This document shows positions 12,792 through 26,449 of a stretch of DNA of 64,000 bases, one piece after another (position 1 is the stretch's first letter; every line of letters begins with the position of its first letter). The position numbers and the translations under genes were made by a program. The notes under the pieces were generated by a model. That model did not search any database. It was not told the origin of the DNA and worked only from the letters and a program-made list of their open reading frames with translations. Source of the stretch: Paramecium sonneborni (Eukaryota > Ciliophora > Oligohymenophorea > Peniculida > Parameciidae). Location of the stretch: contig CAJJDN010000024.1 in NCBI GenBank assembly GCA_905182985.1, positions 622,925 to 686,924 on the forward strand. The letters are read 5' to 3'.

Positions 12792-13370
12792 TCAATTAGG
12801 ACTCACATCTAAATGAATATCACAATCTAATTTCTATTTCTTTCTTGAAACTTTCTATTTTCCATGTACAGTATTCTAATGTCTATATAAATCATTTCTT
12901 TTTAGATAACTTTTATCACAGTCTTGAAAATTACATCTCAAACTTCTTTAACTTGTTGTGTTTTAAGAATCTCTGCCATCTCTCTCAAAATCACCATAGT
13001 TATATTTCAATTTCTAAAAACATTCATCATTTTCAAATTAGCTATTTAAATATGAAGTAGTCCTTGATTAATTTGATTTCGGAATTAAAAATTTAGAAAT
13101 TTAAGATTATACTTCATTTATCTATTCCTAATGTATTTAACTATCACTTTTTTCTGTCTAATCATTCTAAAGATAATTAAAATTCAATTTATGTTCTTTT
13201 ATGATAAAAGTATCAATATCCTTTTTGTAAAGATTAAATAAAAATTCTATGACCCAATTTTGAAAAGTTTGAGGTTAATCTTAGTTCATTTGACAATTAT
13301 TTATGATAACATCAAATAAATGATTTAATATTATAATAATTCCTTTTATTATTTGATAAAATTGTTTCAT
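12792..13370 (-). CDS. C2H2 zinc-finger protein, 192 aa
   Basis: Intron-free, from the ATG at 13368-13370 to TGA 12792-12794. One C2H2 finger near the C-terminus: C-x4-C then H-x4-H in CNFQDCDKSYLKRNDLYRH, with a second His four residues later. It is followed by a basic segment (KQKVSRKKQK) that may be a nuclear localisation signal. The rest is N/Q/S-rich with no other domain. A lone finger with a basic tail suggests a nucleic-acid-binding protein; target unknown. Upstream ~60 residues are hydrophobic and less certain, so a later start is possible. Confidence 0.72.
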
Positions 13371-13551
13371 AATATTTAACAATATTATATACTAAATTAA
13401 CATAATATAGTATATATTTATTTGTATTAACTTATTATTTTAAAATAAGGCTCTATTTATATTGAAAATATTAATACGATAAATGAAGTAAAGAAGAATT
13501 TAAATAAAAAGATGATAATAAAATATAGTAATGATAGTAAAATTACAATTG

Positions 13552-14966
13552 TCATCTAATCATCTAAGGTAGTAAAACAGTATTAATGGGTTAAGATTAT
13601 TCTTTTTTAGGGAAAGCATTCCAAAATCTTAAAGTTTCATCTCCAGCTCCAGTCACAATAGTTTCACCATCTGGAGACATTGCTAAAAATAGTACTCTAG
13701 AAGTATGACCCATTAAAGTAGTTACCTAGAATAATGAATATTAATAATATACTTTTTATAAAGCAGGATATTTCCAACAAACAATTTAATTCATACTATA
13801 ACCATGAGTTGATACAAATTCATTAACATTTTTACTAAACATCAAATTACAAACTTATGATCCAGTATCTATCCAATCTAATTATTAAGTAGTAAGAGTA
13901 TTAAAAAATCTAATAGTTCTATCAGCAGTTCCTCCACCTGATGATAATAAACCATGTCTATGTGGAGACCAAGCAATAGCTTTAACAGCTGCTTAATGTT
14001 AATTAAATTTAGCTAATGGAATCTATGAACCCATTCTCCAAACAAATAATTTATTATCATTTCCTCCTGAAGCTAATTAATATTCATCTGGTGACCATTT
14101 CAATCCACAAACTTCTTATTTATGACCTTCAAATTTACCAGACTATCTTTTTTATCTTGGATCATGTAATATTATTGATCTATCTTTTGAACCTGAACAA
14201 AGAGTCTTATTTATATATATTATTAATTAAATACATTCCCACTCCATGCTAATGATCCAACTCTTGCAGAATGTCCATCTAATATTTATATTTTCTTCAT
14301 CTTCTCCTAATCATATATATGCACTTCTCCTGAACCAGTCCCTATTGCTAATTAATTTCCTTATGGATTCCATATTAATGAACAAACCATATCATTATTA
14401 CCAAAATCACAAAACTTAGTTACTCTATTATTATATGCTGACCATAAATATACACATGAAGATAATGCTACTGATAAAACATTCTAAGAACTCCAATCTA
14501 TTAAATTTAAATAGAAATCATCTTATAATTAAGGAGCATCCAATACTTTAAATGGTACTTTACTTATCTTTCTTTAACTGTATGAATAATCTTAACTATT
14601 CTAAAATTACTCTCTATAATCTAATAAATTATTATAGGTTTCCAAAACTCCTGGGTTTATATCCGATAATATTTTACGCTTTTATGGAGTTTAATCATCA
14701 AAATGTAATAAATTCTTTGATTCCCAATTTAGTTATTCATTCTGTAAATTATGACCAAAAACATGCATCTTATAAATATCTTTCAAAGTAACATTCCCTT
14801 TATCTTTATAATCACTTCCTTTCTATGGTTCTTAATTCTCCTCTTCAATCTCTCTATATTAAAATTCTTCATTCAAATTCTACTTTTATCCACTTCTTAA
14901 AGGAATATATCTACAGGTTTTTCCTTATTATATTTATTTCTTAGGAGTACTCTACTCTTCCTATTC
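13552..14966 (-). CDS. CDH1: CDH1/fizzy-related APC/C activator, copy 1 (5' truncated at N)
   Basis: WD40 adaptor that brings substrates to the anaphase-promoting complex. This copy begins at the N (14967) within the N-terminal region, has the C-box as CRYIPLR (usual form DRxIPxR), then WD repeats ([60 protein letters not shown]) and ends with the dipeptide IR, the APC/C-binding IR tail. Introns at 14206-14234 (29 nt) and 13726-13752 (27 nt, stopless). Compared with copy 2, the N-terminal half differs by many synonymous and conservative changes ([12 protein letters not shown] against [12 protein letters not shown]), so it is a second paralogue or allele, not a sequencing duplicate. Confidence 0.88.
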
Positions 14967-16066
14967 NTATCCAATCTAATTATTAAGTAGTAAGAGTATT
15001 AAAAAATCTAATAGTTCTATCAGCAGTTCCTCCACCTGATGATAATAAACCATGTCTATGTGGAGACCAAGCAATAGCTTTAACAGCTGCTTAATGTTAA
15101 TTAAATTTAGCTAATGGAATCTATGAACCCATTCTCCAAACAAATAATTTATTATCATTTCCTCCTGAAGCTAATTAATATTCATCTGGTGACCATTTCA
15201 ATCCACAAACTTCTTATTTATGACCTTCAAATTTACCAGACTATCTTTTTTATCTTGGATCATGTAATATTATTGATCTATCTTTTGAACCTGAACAAAG
15301 AGTCTTATTTATATATATTATTAATTAAATACATTCCCACTCCATGCTAAAGATCCAACTCTTGCAGAATGTCCATCTAATATTTATATTTTCTTCATCT
15401 TCTCCTAATCATAAATATGCACTTCTCCTGAACCAGTTCCTATTGCTAATTAATTTCCTTATGGGTTCCATATTAATGAACAAACCATATCATTATTACC
15501 AAAATCACAAAACTTAGTTACTCTATTATTATATGCTGACCATAAATATACACATGAAGATAATGCTACTGATAAAACATTCTAAGAACTCCAATCTATT
15601 AAATTTAAATAGAAATCATCTTATAATTAAGGAGCATCCAATACTTTAAATGGTACTTTACTTATCTTTCTTTAACTGTATGAATAATCTTAACTATTTT
15701 ATATTTGTTCTCTATAATCCATTAAACTCTAATAGGTTTCTAAGACTGCTGGATTTATATCTGATAATATTTTTTGTTTTTATGGAGTATGATTATCAAA
15801 GTGCAATAAATTCTTTGATTCCCAACTTAACTCTTAACTTTGTAACTGATGTCCAAAAACATGCATCTTATAGATATCTTTCAGTGTAACATTTCCTTAA
15901 TCTTTGTAATCACTTCCTTTCTATGGCTCTTAATTCTCTTCTTCAATCTCTCTATATTTATATTCTTCATTTAAATTCTATTTCTATCCACTTCTCAAAG
16001 GAATATATCTACAGGTTTTTCCTTATTATATTTATTTCTTTGTAATATTCTCCTCTTCCTATCCCA
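13870..16066. repeat. Diverged ~1.1-kb direct duplication around N
   Basis: 13870-14966 and 14968-16066 approximately are homologous. The first ~390 nt are identical, then scattered substitutions, then heavy mostly synonymous divergence (compare 14600-14760 with 15698-15858). Purifying selection on both copies is implied. Confidence 0.85.
14967..14967. other. Assembly gap (single N) between diverged CDH1 copies
   Basis: Single N between a CDH1 gene lacking its 5' end and one lacking its 3' end. The two overlap for about 1,100 nt of homologous sequence. Confidence 0.95.
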
Positions 16067-16293
16067 TTTACTCTAAACATTTATATATTATTTTTACCTC
16101 CTTCTTAACCACTCTCAATATTCACCTTATGTAATAAATTAACCAAATCACTCATATCACAAGTTTTAGATTTTTTTAGATATGAATTTTCTTTATTTTA
16201 TTTTGATGGCGATATTTATAATTTATCTTCAAAACAAGATACTTCTATATCAATATTTCTCTATTAAAGCATTTTTATAGTATTCGTTGACAT
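14968..16293 (-). CDS. CDH1: CDH1/fizzy-related APC/C activator, copy 2 (3' truncated at N)
   Basis: Starts at ATG 16291-16293 ([10 protein letters not shown]), with introns at 16073-16097 (25 nt) and 15304-15332 (29 nt), and runs open into the N at 14967. It contains the N-terminal regulatory region, the C-box CRYIPLR, and the WD repeats up to TLTTQQLDW; the last WD repeats and IR tail are missing and would be expected beyond the gap. From the N to about 15365 it is identical to copy 1 (13870-14258), then differences increase toward the 5' end. Family assignment is firm; whether this and copy 1 belong to one chromosome is not. Confidence 0.87.
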
Positions 16294-16888
16294 TTTTTAT
16301 AAGTTGTATTTGCAAACAGATATTAATTTAATTTACGTTAAACTTTATTTTTAATCTCACTTAAAAAGGCAAAATAAATATTATTTATAACTTTTTCTTT
16401 TATCAATCTTTATTTAGAGTATTATTTAATTATCACTACTATCCTTAATAAAAAATTACAATTTTTTTATCATTTATTTATCGTTAAAATTCTTAAATCA
16501 TCTTTTTTTATATTCTCTTTCACAGACATTCTATATTACTTTTACTCTTTTCAATTGATAATTAAAATATTTCCCAAATATTCTATGTAGGAATTATGAA
16601 TTAGAATTTCAGAAATAATCATTAAGATTTAATAAAATTCTCTGTAATTTAAATCAAAATGAACACATTTTTATACATTCTCTATTTCTTAACTTTTATA
16701 GATTATTTAATAAAGTAGAGTGTAAACACATTCTTATATTATTTTTGCCAAAAAAATTATTATTTCTAAATATTATTAAATTTAACATTTTACAAGCCTT
16801 ATTTATTAAGAATTTCTCTATGTAATATTTCTAAAATTCCATAAATTTATCATATTCTATTTAAAATATTTAATACATATAAAATAAA
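16294..16888. other. Intergenic region between two minus-strand genes
   Basis: About 595 nt of AT-rich sequence upstream of the CDH1 start and downstream of the membrane protein stop. No ORF with protein-like composition and no RNA seen. Confidence 0.5.
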
Positions 16889-19800
16889 TCAAGTTAAGTT
16901 ATTTTTATACATTAAATTTTTGACGTATCTTTCCATTCCTTCATCAAACAAAAGCATTTTTATAGGAATAAATGAAATGAACTTTTTACTCACTTCAAAC
17001 AATCTTGTCAATTTATTGAAAATTATAAATTTTGAAAATAATATCAACACTCCCAAAAGAGAAAGCAAAATAATTCCTGCTATCTAAATTTTCATAATAA
17101 TTATTTACATTCATTAATTTCAAAATTTATTAAGTTTAAATAAACATATCTTGCCTCATAGCTTAATAAAGATCATTAACAATTCCAGAAATTAAATACG
17201 GTCCTTCTAAATCATAAAATTAGATAGAAGTTCTTTTCTCAAATTTATTATAATTTAATTCTGTTTTTAAATTATTTGTTATTATAGTCAAAATTGACAA
17301 TAAACCATTCTTCATATTACCATTGAATAGTTATATGCAAAACGAACTTGTTTGTGCTTATAAATCTTCAGACAACTAATTACATAAGTCTTCTTTTGCT
17401 AAGTGATCATAGTACTCTTAAAATTTATCTGACAATATAACTCTTTAATATATAAAGTACTTACTTGTCATAAATAAATTACTATTCTAAGAACTATTTA
17501 GTTCTATTTAATCCATCATCAATTACCATAAGCAATTATTAAATAGTATTGTTCTACAAATATGGAAACGAATTTCGGAAAAGCAACACTTCTCTTGCTG
17601 AATAAATCGAGGAAATATCAATACTCAAATCTGATAAAGCTTTATAAAATATTGCCACTTCCTTATACCCTTATAAATATTATAGGTTTAATTAAAATGA
17701 AATTCCTGACTTCAAAAGTATTAAAATATATATCACTAAATATCCAAACTTCCAACTTAAACCACGAAATTTTAATCTATTTTAAACTTTAGCTCTTTTT
17801 TAACTTTGACTCTATTTTTATTTTTCTTTCACAAAACTTTATTCATTATATTTATATCTTACAATAAATTCATGGTCTTCATTAATTTAAGAGATTAATA
17901 GTTTATACTATAAAATTTATGTATCTTTTATATCCTATGGCAATTACAAAATTATATTATAGAATCTACTAATCTAATTTGCTATTCCATTAAAGTAATA
18001 ATAACTTAATAAATAAGGAAATGTAAGAGTCACCATACTAACAATTAGAAGAGTAATTATGATTTTGATATCATGTTCAACCAAAGTGATTGTATTTTCT
18101 AATAAATCCTTATGTAGATTAGTTATTATTTGTTTTAAAGGAATATAATTTTTAAATATAAAATAAATATGTGCAGAATCAGCATTTACTCTTCCATTTT
18201 ATTTAAAGTCTATTAATACATCATATTAAAATTTTAGTAAAGTAATCAAAGCATTTCTTAAGCTCATATTATAACTTTCTTCTTTTGTACTGTTTGTATA
18301 TTAATAAATTTCAAGTTGATTATCATCCAAAGTAGTTTAGAGTAAAGATTACTAAAATAAATGATTAAAATTAGTGTATATTTAATTGTATCCTACTAAA
18401 ATTTAAGAGGATGGAAATTAGATAAATTTAACCATTTGTTAATAAGTGATTATTTACAAATGAAAATATAAATTATATTAACTCAACGAAAATATTACCA
18501 ATAGATTATTTTCAATTGGTTAAAAGCAAAGCTATGAAAAATCTAACACTTCTAAATCATCCATTAATTAATCAATATCTGAGTTAACTTTAATTGTTTG
18601 CTATACAAAAAATGCAAAAGTTACAAATAAGCTTAATAGAAATGTTATTATAAATTTATTTGCAATATTGAGCTGCTAATCATAATAATCTGATAAAAAA
18701 TCTTTTGACAATAAGTTATAAGAATTTGTTTAGGTTTTAATTAAAAATTATTCATCCTAATCTATATTTAATGATTATTATTTTCGTTATCTTGAAGCAA
18801 AAGTTTACTTTCTTATAAGCTTCAATTTTGATTATTATTTATTATCTGGACTGTAAATATTTGTGTTATCATCCATTTACTATAACTCAATCAAATCATT
18901 TAAATATTATTAATTAAAATCATTTTCTTCATATGGAACATCTATAGGATCTTCCTATGCAATGTTTCCTTATTCAAAAAAATCAAAATCAGATTTAGTT
19001 TTAAACTCTTATTATAAGGATATAGGTTCAAGAAAACTTTATTAATAAGTCAATTAAGTAAAGCTTTTTTATTTATAATTAGATCTTCGAATATATTCAA
19101 AAATTAATATATAATAAACTGGTTAATTATTTACTAACTTAATTTATTATTTAATTGTTGTTACAAAAGGAAAATCTTATTCTACCTCTGACAATATTAA
19201 TTCTAAATTTTCTTAATAACTTTCAGTTTCTGAATATGATGGCAAAAACTTTCTTATATTGTAAGTAATATTTTTAAAATCAAATTTTGAAATGTTTAAG
19301 GCATTAGATAACGACTCACTTAAACAAGTTATTTTCAATTATGAATTTAATATCATAGCCATAGGTTATTCGAGTGAAACTTGAAAAAAAATTATAAATT
19401 TTAATTCATCTATTATTGTAGTATTGAATCCAAAATCAATTGATGACATGTATGTATCATTCTCTTTTGCAATAAAACTTGCATCGAATTATTTAGCATA
19501 TTTAGATATTCCTGTTTCTATGAATTATTCAATGATTGAATTATGATGTTCTCGAATTCCTGGAGGAATGTAACTTTCAATTTCTAAGGATGTATCTATA
19601 GAAAAAATAGTATTATTAGAAATGCCTGAAATTTGAATTCCTTAATCATATTTTGAAATTAGATAGACTAATTTATTCAGATCATAATTATCATGTTAAA
19701 TTGGATTATTTTAATGAGATAGAAATCTTGCTTAATGAAAATTATTCATAATTTCAGAATAAAAAAATATTAAAATTGACTTATTTTTTAAAGTCTAATG

Positions 19801-20958
19801 TTCCTAATATTAAAAATTTAAAATTTCTTCAATAATTGTTAATTTATCTAAATAAGCATAATATTTATCAAAGTTTTCTTCTTCTTGTACATTTTATAAT
19901 AGGTATAATTTCTATTACATTATTTATTTTAATTCTTCAATATGATTATATGATGTCTCTTCAACTTCTATTATGTTATTAAGAGAATCTACAAAGGATT
20001 ATTGGGATGATTGATTGGCAAACATAATTGTTTATATCAATTTTAAGCACTTTAATTTCATTTTGTTTTTTTTTACTTCATAGTAAACGTTCAAATCTTT
20101 CATCTCTGAAAGCAAACATAATGCTTTTTGATATTATTTATTATTAATCTATAAAGAAATATAGATAAGTTTATTTTCTGGCTTTTTGTTGTTTTCAAAA
20201 TTTTAGAAATAAGTTTTCTCCTTTCTTTTTTCTCTATAATGTGTAATCCGTAAAAAGATTGGAAAAATGACTAAAAGTGAAGATAAATTATTTGCTTAAC
20301 CTAATATTATTAAAAGTGCATGAAATATTGTATATAATTGAATCGAAGCAATAATGAAATTATTTGCAAAAAATAATTATAGTGAACAGCTCAATAATCC
20401 AATCAAATTGAGTGTTATCATATTTGAATCATAATACCAAAACAATGATTACATTATTTATATAATCCAAATAATATGGGTTGGATAGAAAACTTTAGTT
20501 TAATGAAAGTTATATGTTTTTATATCTAATGTCTCTAATAAGAAAAGTTGATTGAGAGCTGAGATTATAATTAAGCTTGGTTATAATATAAAACAAATTA
20601 GGGATGAGGAAATCTCCATTCCAAGATTAAAAAAATTTGTGACCATTAATCCTCCATATAATGAAATAATTCTTTTACCAGGTATATTAAAAAAAATCCC
20701 AAAAATATATAGAATATTTGCGATTAGAAAAAAATATCCAATAATAGTAGAGTCAATATATAATTATGGTCTAGCAAATAAAGATAATATATATAAGTAT
20801 TAATGTTGTTCTTAAGGTTGTAAATATGATAAGTTTAGCAAAGCTCCAAGAATTTATATAAATAAAACTACTTTATCTGATAATTTTATTTATAAGTCAT
20901 CTAACTCAGTTAATTTTTCAAACATTTACTTTGTTAATTGGGAAAGCCCTTTGCTCAT
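16889..20958 (-). CDS. Large multipass membrane protein, PAS/TmcB-like, 1331 aa
   Basis: Start ATG 20956-20958 (MSKGLSQLTKQMFEKLTELD), stop 16889-16891; introns at 20050-20076 (27 nt, stopless, least certain), 17443-17464 (22 nt) and 17084-17108 (25 nt); 1332 codons. N-terminal ~250 residues hold about seven membrane helices; then a helical repeat-like region, a PAS-like region at roughly 390-520 (SYIPPGIREHHNSIIE), a long Q/N-rich loop, and a second membrane part with single helices separated by extracytoplasmic-looking domains, ending in a basic stub after a last helix. This layout matches the ciliate family annotated with TmcB/TmcC-type repeats and PAS folds; biochemical role unknown. Tandem paralogue of the next gene (shared ARPQ motif at the same place; shared C-terminal LLFDEG/MLFDDG). 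Confidence 0.82.
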
Positions 20959-21479
20959 AAATCTAAATATATAGATAATTAAATAATAATCATTTTAGAT
21001 AAATTTTAATAGAAAGAATATTTTTTTGTTATTCAATATTTTAAATTCATCAAATATAAGTTTTTTTTAGTTTATATCGTTACAAAGAATCCTTCTAAAT
21101 TAAAATTATATTACTTACTTGTCACTTCTACATTTTTAAATATAGTTTTTCTTATTTACTAAGCCGATAAAGTCTTAATTAATAACCCAAATTTTATTTA
21201 TCTTACTTTTCGCTTAGATTTTAAGTTCTTGTTATTTTATAAAACTTTTTATTTTATTCAGAAAACCACATTTATGACTAATTAATATTAAAATAATTTG
21301 AATTATCGAAAATAGCATATTTATTTATTATTACATTAAAAATTGCAATTTCTTAATCATATTTATTGATTTATATTTATAATTAATAATCAATATTGAT
21401 AAATAAGAAATTAAAATTAAAATTTTTAATGAAAGAACATAAAGAAATTTTTTCATTTACTTGAGTTATTGAAATAAAG
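20959..21479. other. Spacer between tandem TmcB-like genes
   Basis: 521 nt, AT-rich, no ORF of note. It separates the start of one large membrane gene from the stop of its paralogue. Confidence 0.5.
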
Positions 21480-24400
21480 TCAAAAAGTTTCTTTAAGTAT
21501 TGTAGTTTTAGCGTTTCTTTCAAAACCATCATCAAATAACATAATTTACAATGGCACTAGATATAAAATTCTTTGAATGATGTATTACCTATACATTAGC
21601 CTTTTTCTAATTATTATTGATAAGAACATCACAAAAAAGAATATAACTATTATGATAATTATGCTGTGCATCTATATTTTTATAAGATAAATACAGTTAT
21701 TTAATCTACCAATTTCTAGGTTTGTAAATCTAAATCTAATTGAATTTCTATATTAAGTTTACGGACAATTTCTGAAACTAAAAAAGCTCCTTCTAATTCC
21801 AAATAACTTAATTGCAATCGGTTAGTGAATTAATTTATATCTTTTTCAGTTTATATATAATTAACTATATAAACAAGTATTCCAAGCAATCCTCTTTACA
21901 TGCCTTAACTCATTACAATAGGACAAATAGCGGATGCTTTTTATCTCATATCATCTAATAATTAATCACAAAGATTATGATCCATTAGATAATTATAATA
22001 ATCAGCAAACTATTTAGACAAAAAATATCTAAAAATTAATAATGAATTATTTACTATTCAAAATCTATTTTATTTATTGTAAATGCTTATAATTCTGCCA
22101 AAGATTAAGTTATTTCTTTAAAAATTAATTGAATATCAGTCTCATTATAATATGGAAAAAAGGCTCTTCCATATAAAATGTTACTTTATGCAAAAACACA
22201 AGGTACATCTGTTCCAATATCAGAAACACCTTTATAAAATTTTGCTGTCTCAGGGTATTTGTCTAAATAGTCTTTTACTTGACCATATGATACACTTGCT
22301 TAAGTTAATATCGCTATAAATATTATTAATAAAAAGATTCGATGAGAATAATTTGTTACACTTAAAAATGAATTATTCTCTAAAATAAATTTTTTATGAT
22401 CCTTTTTTTCCAACTTTAATTTAACTTCATCAAAATATTATTCTTTACGATACATGTCAAATTAATATTAAAATAAATTATTGTAATCACTATTAATAAT
22501 TGTTTATAAAGACAATAGTCTCTAAATATCCTTTGTAAAATACTCTTAACGACAACAAAATAGTAAATTTATAAAATTGGAATGGCTCAATTCTATTCGT
22601 GAATAAAAAAAATAACTACACAAAAGAAAAGTTACAAGAAAAGTTAATGACAATATATAGATAGTTTCTAATTTAGATAAAATTATTTTTGATCTATTAA
22701 TTGTATCTTCTAATATATCTTCATTAATACGTCCAAATTCTGATTTTAAAATATAATAATTTCTATACTAATAATATATATGAGGAGAATCAACAATTAC
22801 ATTTCCATCTAATTAATAAGCCATTTTAGTAATATATTGATAATTTAACATAATTGTTATACAATTTCTTAATGAAACATTAAAATGTTCTCCTGTATTT
22901 GAAGAAACATATAATTGAATATCTAAATATGTAGTTTCCAAAAACTATTATAATTATAATTTATTTAAAACAGAATTAACATTTTCTTCCAAACGATCAA
23001 AACCTAAAGGCAAATTAGATCTAGGAAATATAATCAATTAATCAAAAGTTTCTGATGAAATTTTACCAGATGCTTTTAAATTATTATAATTAAAAATTGT
23101 CCATCTTGTCACTAAAAATGATTCAAAAGGTTAAAAAGCAAAGTTTTTAATTTAAAGCAAATCTATATCAAAAATTAAGTTGGTCAAACTATTATTTGTT
23201 GAACTAAATTACTATTATAATATATAAAATTACAGCAATGACAAAAGATAATTAAATTAATAAGCAAACAGAGGTGAATGAAAGAAATATGTTGTGACGT
23301 CTTGTCAACCCTTTAATATTTTAAAGTTTTTATAATATTTCGTATTTCTTAAAATAACTCGATTGTCTCAAACCTTTTAAAGATGATATTTTAGATGATT
23401 CTATTTATTTGCTTTCAGCTATACTAAATTCTTTTTATGGTTATTATTATTTAATCTAATCATCATTTGAAACAGAAACTGAATAATTGATTTTATTTTA
23501 GGTTTAGTAAAAGAGAGGCCTCGATGATTATAATTGATCTTTTAATTATGTTTAATGAATTGTTGAATCAATTATTAGAAGTTCATTAATTTAAGATTTT
23601 TATAAAGCATTTTAATTGGAAATCACTAATAATTCGTTTTCATTAATTGAATCATTAGGATCATCAATAAAAACATTTTCAGAAACTGAGAATGCTCCTT
23701 AAATCATACTATTATTTGTTTCAGTATAAGTAAATTTTACAGAGTTTTCGTACTTTTTAAAATAATCAAATTTTATAGTGTAAAATAATATCTCTCCATT
23801 TAATATTTTTGGAATTATATCTAAAGATGTTTAGTAAGTACTTATTGAATTAGATGTAGCTTCATCTTTATCAACACCTACAACAAAATCAATATTTTCA
23901 AAAATTCCTTATAATTCATGTTTTTTAAATAGAGGAATAAATTTAGTTATTATTTAATTTTAAAAATATGAGATTGAATTAATGCTTAGAGCTGTTAATA
24001 TACTATCTGTTGTAGAAGTAATCATTTTATCTGAATTTAAAATCATAACTAATGGTTAATCGTAGATTGGTTATAAAAAAGTAATAAAATTGATTTCCTC
24101 ACTTGTAAAACTTACATCTATTGCAAATTCAATTTAATGTAAAGTTCCTTTTGAATAATTATAATAGTAATTAATATCCAATCTTCTCATATATTTTGAC
24201 TCTCCATTAATTAAGAATTTCTTAACTAATTTTTAATGTTATTCCTTTATTCCTGGAGGAATAATCAAATTAATATTTTATTATAACAAGTTATTATGAT
24301 TCATTTTGAATAACATTGGAGCATTATTGGATGCTCTTTTTATTAAAATTTCTTAATTATAAGTAGAAATCAAATACACCATTTTGTTTGTAAATACTGA

Positions 24401-25783
24401 AAAATTTTATTTATCATCAATTTTTATAAGTTATTGCTGAAGTTAATTCGCTTTGGTAAATTCATTTAAAATTTCTGAATACAAAAAGCATAATACATTT
24501 TATGTTTTTTAATTTGGAAATACAGAATATTGCTTTTCCAATTAAATTTAAACAATATTTATTTATTCAATATATTAGAAAAGATTGAAAAGAGATATCT
24601 TTTCTTTTTATGAAATAATTTATTGAATGCGACATTTATTTTTTAATAAATTAACAATTTTAGTTTAGAGTGTTACATTATAATCTTCAAGTTTCATTAA
24701 TTATTCTACTGCTTCAGATAAACCCTTTTATGCTTTATTTTAATTTTTTAATTTAGTATCTAAATGTGATAGCCATTCCTTTACCATTAATTCTTTTTTT
24801 ATTTAAGACAACCAACTAAGTTTTTTTATAGAATGCATAATCATAAGTCCTTCATAATACTTTTATTAATGTGCCAATAAAGAAGCATATAATATTTGAT
24901 CTTCTTTATGGGTTGGTAGTGAGATTTTTATTGATTTTAGAATCTTTAAATCATAGAAATTAACAATTAAATCTTCCAAAGATTTTGGTAATTACTTCTC
25001 CATTCTTTCAAAATTCATAAAAATTATCTTCTGTAAAAATATAAATATTATTAAATCACTTATATAGTTATGAGTTCCTAGTATTAATTCAACTAATCCT
25101 AAGTAAATTGTCATAATTTATATATTAAATAAAACTGTTATTAAAATCACACTTCCTTTTGGAAATTATAATAATAATTACAGAAGAGTTATTAATGAAT
25201 TGAAAATTGCCAATGATTAAATGATAATAACATTGAAATTATATTTAGACAAATACATCAAAGCAATGTTTCCTATGACAATAATATAATTTAATATAGA
25301 TTTGGTTGGATTGAAAATGCTACGAGAGTCAAAATTCAATGTACCTTAAGCAAATATCTATTCAAAAATATTTATGAAAATCAGCATAATTTATGATAAA
25401 TAATCCATAGAACCTCTTGAGATTTCAAAAAAGAAATTAATTAAACCTAAATTTAGTAATTAGCCAAAAATGTTTATCGTTCTTGAAAATATGCATTACA
25501 CTTAAGAAGATATTAAGTATATAAAACATATAGCTAAAATTACATATTGAATATAGTCTAATGATAATACAATTTAAGGTCTTGCAATGATGCAAAAGAC
25601 ATAAGTATATGCGTACATCTAATTTTAAAATATATATGAAAAGTTCCTGAAAGAAGCTATTATCATTATTGCATGGGTAAAATAATTATTCATCTTTATT
25701 GAATGATAAACAAAGTCTAAGTAATTAAACAGTATTTTATTTCTGATTTAGAGCAAACTACTGCTCTAGTTTGGACTTTCCAT
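21480..25783 (-). CDS. Large multipass membrane protein, PAS/TmcB-like, 1410 aa
   Basis: Start ATG 25781-25783 (MESPNQSSSLLQIRNKILF), stop 21480-21482; introns 23212-23233 (22 nt), 22029-22054 (26 nt) and 21672-21694 (23 nt); 1411 codons. About seven N-terminal membrane helices end near MNFERMEKQLPKSLEDLIVN, followed by helical repeats (about 260-440), a PAS-like segment (about 450-570, with NLIIPPGIKEQHQKLVKKFL), a low-complexity linker, then three or more further membrane helices (IFLSFTSVCLLIQLSFVIAV; YILSLTFLVTFLLCSYFF; RIFLLIIFIAILTQ) and a final one before FVMFLSIIIRKRLM. Same architecture as the neighbouring gene, hence tandem paralogues. A sensory or signalling role is often guessed for PAS membrane proteins, but nothing here shows the ligand. 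Confidence 0.83.
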
Positions 25784-26449
25784 TAATGATTGTAATATAA
25801 ATAAATAATGAAAAAACTTTAAAATGATAATGATTATGAAATTTAAACAAATTCATATTCAAGAAAATAATTAATATATAATTCGCAGTTTTGACTATTT
25901 ATCAATAATTGGAAGATTAGATTTTTAATTAATATTCATCCATCAAACTATGGAAATTTAGGTAGAATCATATTTTTGATGAAAATGATTGATGATCTCA
26001 AAGAAGTAAAGAATTCATAATATATAATTAATTGATACCACAAAAACTTAGAATATTTTATTTAACGTTAAGATGATGTTCAAAGTCTTAATAAAAGTAG
26101 ATTAGTTGGATAATAAATTATTCCTAAAATATCATATATTCATATCTAATATAATAAATATATATTTAATACTAATTTATGATATATTTTTATTATAATT
26201 GTAAATTTATAATGTATTTGAGATCTTAATGAACTTTGAGCCTAATATTTGTTTTAATACCTTATATAATTTTTTTAAACTAAAAATAATTAAAGCTGGC
26301 AAGTTATTTTCAACAATTTTTTAACATATTTTTTTTTATCTTTTGTATCGAATACATGTAAGATTTTGAATTTTCATAAAAAAGTCATCAAATTTCATTT
26401 AGAAGTTACATTAAATAAAAAACAAATTTGAGAGTTTATAATCAAATTA
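25784..26449. promoter_or_regulatory. Divergent intergenic region, TmcB-like / macro-domain genes
   Basis: 666 nt, very AT-rich, between divergent genes; it should hold two promoters. No protein-like ORF seen on either strand. If the macro-domain gene starts at its second methionine (26605) the region would extend to there. Confidence 0.45.

Noticed and set aside
20552..20803. 83-codon plus-strand ORF
   Set aside because: It is antisense to the first membrane helices of the large minus-strand TmcB-like gene, whose frame is continuous and matches its paralogue.
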